This document shows, piece after piece, positions 3,110-5,139 of a stretch of DNA of 5,139 bases. The DNA is from Porphyromonadaceae bacterium (GTDB taxonomy: Bacteria; Bacteroidota; Bacteroidia; Bacteroidales; Tannerellaceae). Under the pieces are notes generated by a model. It made no database searches, was not told the DNA's origin, and saw nothing but the letters and a program-made list of their open reading frames with translations. The translations under genes and the position numbers were made by a program. The stretch's first letter is position 1. Each line of letters starts with the position of its first letter. Location: positions 1 to 5,139 of the forward strand of contig DOZP01000074.1 of NCBI GenBank assembly GCA_003517945.1. The letters are read 5' to 3'.

Positions 3110-5139
3110 CTAATGTAGTTCGTTTATCTGCGGGGAACTGTTTATATTCCGTCCGCTTGCGGTTATAAGATGTTTAATTTTGTTGTTGAAGTCCCGGGTG
3201 CATAATAGCGTTTCGAGTGTTATATGCATCCGGTAACACCATTTATTATCCGGGTCGGCCGGTATATTAATCCGTTCGGCATCCGGGTCTTTACGTTTTA
3301 TACTTTCGTCTGTCGCAAACCAATCCTGAATCGGGATGATCGTTAACATAGAGGATGATTTCAGGTGATTTAAAATGATTTGTTCGGCTATTCCGGACGA
3401 ACATTCCCCGGGAGCCGCCTCGTCGTGTTTCAATATGGAATGGTAGTATTGCTGTGTTTTTTCTTTGTCTTCCTGCCACCATGTGCGGATAGGACTCATG
3501 TCGTGTGTTGAGGTAGTACAGACCGAATGGTAAGGTAATGTATTGAGATCTGTGAATTCACGGTTCATTACTTTGGGCATACGTTCCAGTTCGAGGGTGA
3601 AGATTTTCAGTTTTTCCATTACTTCATGAACGGATGCCGGGATCATTCCCAGATCTTCGCCGCAAACAAGCATTTCAGTGTTGTATATCAAAGGTGTGAG
3701 GCGGTTCAGGGCAATTTGTTTCCAGAATTCATTATGCCGCAGGAAATAAAAGTCGTTGTATAATTTATCGAAAGCATATTTGTTTTCGTTCGATAATTCG
3801 CGATATACATGCGATTTGTAGGCTGATATGCGTGGATGGTAATGCTTTCTTTTATATGGGTCTTCAAGAAATAATACTTCGTTCGCAATTGTCATCAACC
3901 CCTCTTTGATTATCTGTGATTTTGTATCTGTTTTTCCTTCAAAGAGTTTTTTTATTTTTCTTTGTGTCGAACAGATTTCGTTTAACGTCAGATGTTCCGC
4001 GTCCGTATGGCTTAAGTATTTATAAAGCGTATCCGTCTCTCCTCCGAATATTCCGGGAAGAGACCAGATGTGAATACGTGGTTTGGTCCACTGTTCGTCG
4101 AACATCATGATGCCATAATCTTCGATTTCTTTTTTGGATAAGGGGAGTGCAGGTCTGAAATGGCCGCATAAACCTTCTGTATATTCCAACGGAATTTCCC
4201 ATATCCGGAAAAAGCCGAGGATATGGTCTATGCGGAAACAGTCAAAATAATGGTTAAGATTATGAAAGCGTTTTTTCCACCAGGCGAATCCGTCTTTTTC
4301 CATCACTTCCCAATTATAGGTGGGAAAAGACCAGTTTTGACCGGTATCGGAAAATGCATCCGGCGGAGCGCCCGTCTGTCCCTGCATATTGAAATACATT
4401 GGTTCCGTCCATGCTTCAACACTTTTACGGTCGATTCCGATCGGGATGTCTCCTTTGATAACCACTCTGTTTTTGCGTGCATATTCCGCTACTACTCCGA
4501 ATTGTACATGGAGTGTATATTGAATGAAGAACAAGTATGACAGTTCATCATACGCCTCGTTTCCCGGCTGACAGAACGGTTCGATCTTTTCCCGTTTGTA
4601 TTGCGCATATTCTCCCCATTGAGAGAAATCAGCTGTATTATTTTTATCCCGGAGATATGAGAATGCGGCATAAGGAATCAGCCATTCTTTGTTTTCGGCA
4701 ATAAATTTATTGAAATCATTGTTTTTTAATATGTCTTCATGCTCCTGCCTGAAATATTCGCGGAAGTAGCCGGTTTTATGTAGGGCTACCGCTTCGTAAT
4801 CCACAGTATCCGTCGCATTTAGCTCTTGTTGTATTGCGTTATAGAACCGGGCTCTTTCCGGATCTTTCAGGTTTCCCAGCATCGGAATGTTTATGTAGAG
4901 CGGATGAAGCGCATAGATAGATATGGCGCTATAAGGGTATGAGTCTTTCCATGTGTGCGAACTTGTGGTATCGTTCATCGGCAAAACCTGTATGAAGTGT
5001 TGTCCTGTTCGTTTTACCCAGTCGATCAGTAGTTTGATGTCACCGATGTCGCCGATGCCAAAGCTGGTTTCCGAGCGAAGGGAAAAGACCGGAATAACGG
5101 TGCCACAGGCTTTCCATAAAAAATCCGGTGTTCTCAACG
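3110..5139 (-). CDS. malQ: 4-alpha-glucanotransferase, DPE2-like GH77 (N-terminus outside window)
   Basis: Residue numbers count from the first full codon (5137). The 675 visible residues transfer alpha-1,4-glucan segments between acceptors in cytoplasmic maltodextrin/glycogen metabolism. GH77 motifs appear in order: PVFSLRSETSFGIGD (16-30), PYSAISIYALHPLY (68-81), KGDIPIGIDR (228-237) and GAPPDAFSDTGQNWS (256-270). The nucleophile Asp304 is in RIDHILGFFR, the acid/base Glu494 in CGEDLGMIP and the transition-state Asp546 in STHDMSP. Nucleophile and acid/base are 190 residues apart, against about 47 in the Thermus enzyme (recalled numbering). The insertion between them, about 140 residues, is the mark of the DPE2-like subfamily, which usually carries N-terminal CBM20 starch-binding domains; these would lie beyond the right edge. 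The first in-frame start-like codon (TTG at 5137) is not the real start, since GH77 sequence begins at once and the frame stays open to the edge. The stop is TAG at 3110-3112. Confidence 0.93.
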   Translation of the reverse strand, partial: LRTPDFLWKACGTVIPVFSLRSETSFGIGDIGDIKLLIDWVKRTGQHFIQVLPMNDTTSSHTWKDSYPYSAISIYALHPLYINIPMLGNLKDPERARFYNAIQQELNATDTVDYEAVALHKTGYFREYFRQEHEDILKNNDFNKFIAENKEWLIPYAAFSYLRDKNNTADFSQWGEYAQYKREKIEPFCQPGNEAYDELSYLFFIQYTLHVQFGVVAEYARKNRVVIKGDIPIGIDRKSVEAWTEPMYFNMQGQTGAPPDAFSDTGQNWSFPTYNWEVMEKDGFAWWKKRFHNLNHYFDCFRIDHILGFFRIWEIPLEYTEGLCGHFRPALPLSKKEIEDYGIMMFDEQWTKPRIHIWSLPGIFGGETDTLYKYLSHTDAEHLTLNEICSTQRKIKKLFEGKTDTKSQIIKEGLMTIANEVLFLEDPYKRKHYHPRISAYKSHVYRELSNENKYAFDKLYNDFYFLRHNEFWKQIALNRLTPLIYNTEMLVCGEDLGMIPASVHEVMEKLKIFTLELERMPKVMNREFTDLNTLPYHSVCTTSTHDMSPIRTWWQEDKEKTQQYYHSILKHDEAAPGECSSGIAEQIILNHLKSSSMLTIIPIQDWFATDESIKRKDPDAERINIPADPDNKWCYRMHITLETLLCTRDFNNKIKHLITASGRNINSSPQINELH

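Noticed and set aside
3291..4540. Several 60-105 residue ORFs on both strands overlapping malQ
   Set aside because: All lie inside the malQ frame, whose GH77 motifs are continuous through the region; none has a recognisable domain or its own promoter.
5135..5137. TTG as the start codon of malQ
   Set aside because: The frame stays open to the window edge, GH77 sequence begins within a few residues, and DPE2-like proteins have N-terminal domains before it, so the gene continues outside the window.

Overview
The window looks like chromosomal DNA of a gut-type Bacteroidales (Bacteroides/Parabacteroides-like). Four things point there: a DUF4249 tail, a family largely confined to Bacteroidetes; several matches to the Bacteroidetes promoter -7 element TAnnTTTG, one with a perfect TTTG -33 at 19 bp; weak or absent Shine-Dalgarno sequences before most genes; and a DPE2-like 4-alpha-glucanotransferase with a large insertion inside its GH77 domain. 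Genus cannot be fixed from the sequence alone.

Layout, left to right. (1) Positions 2-226 are the 3' end of a DUF4249 gene (+). (2) Positions 227-542 are an AT-rich stretch with no convincing full-size gene. It holds a possible 25-residue hydrophobic mini-ORF and, at its end, a promoter whose spacer is filled by a perfect 20-bp palindrome. (3) Positions 543-1165 are a two-gene HicA toxin / HicB antitoxin module (+), closed by a strong intrinsic terminator at 1199-1228. (4) On the minus strand lie a tRNA-Ala(GGC) gene (1325-1398), with its own promoter and terminator, and folB (dihydroneopterin aldolase, 1468-1818). (5) Diverging from folB is a rhomboid protease gene (1864-2553, +), with only 45 bp between the two start codons. 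It is followed in the same direction by a bactofilin gene (2661-3065) with its own textbook promoter. (6) Converging on the bactofilin gene is the 3' part of malQ (3110 to the window end, -).

The core genes (tRNA, folB, rhomboid, bactofilin, malQ) look like ordinary housekeeping chromosome: translation, folate synthesis, membrane proteolysis, cell-shape or envelope scaffolding, and maltodextrin/glycogen metabolism. The accessory piece is the HicAB module between the DUF4249 gene and the tRNA. A 22-bp imperfect direct repeat (19/22) flanks it, one copy touching the left side of the tRNA terminator, which hints at insertion beside the tRNA. The most informative regulatory features are the palindrome in the hicAB promoter, a likely HicB autoregulatory operator, and the compressed folB/rhomboid divergent promoter, which predicts almost leaderless mRNAs in both directions. 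I found no CRISPR array, insertion sequence, integrase or clearly novel multi-gene system.
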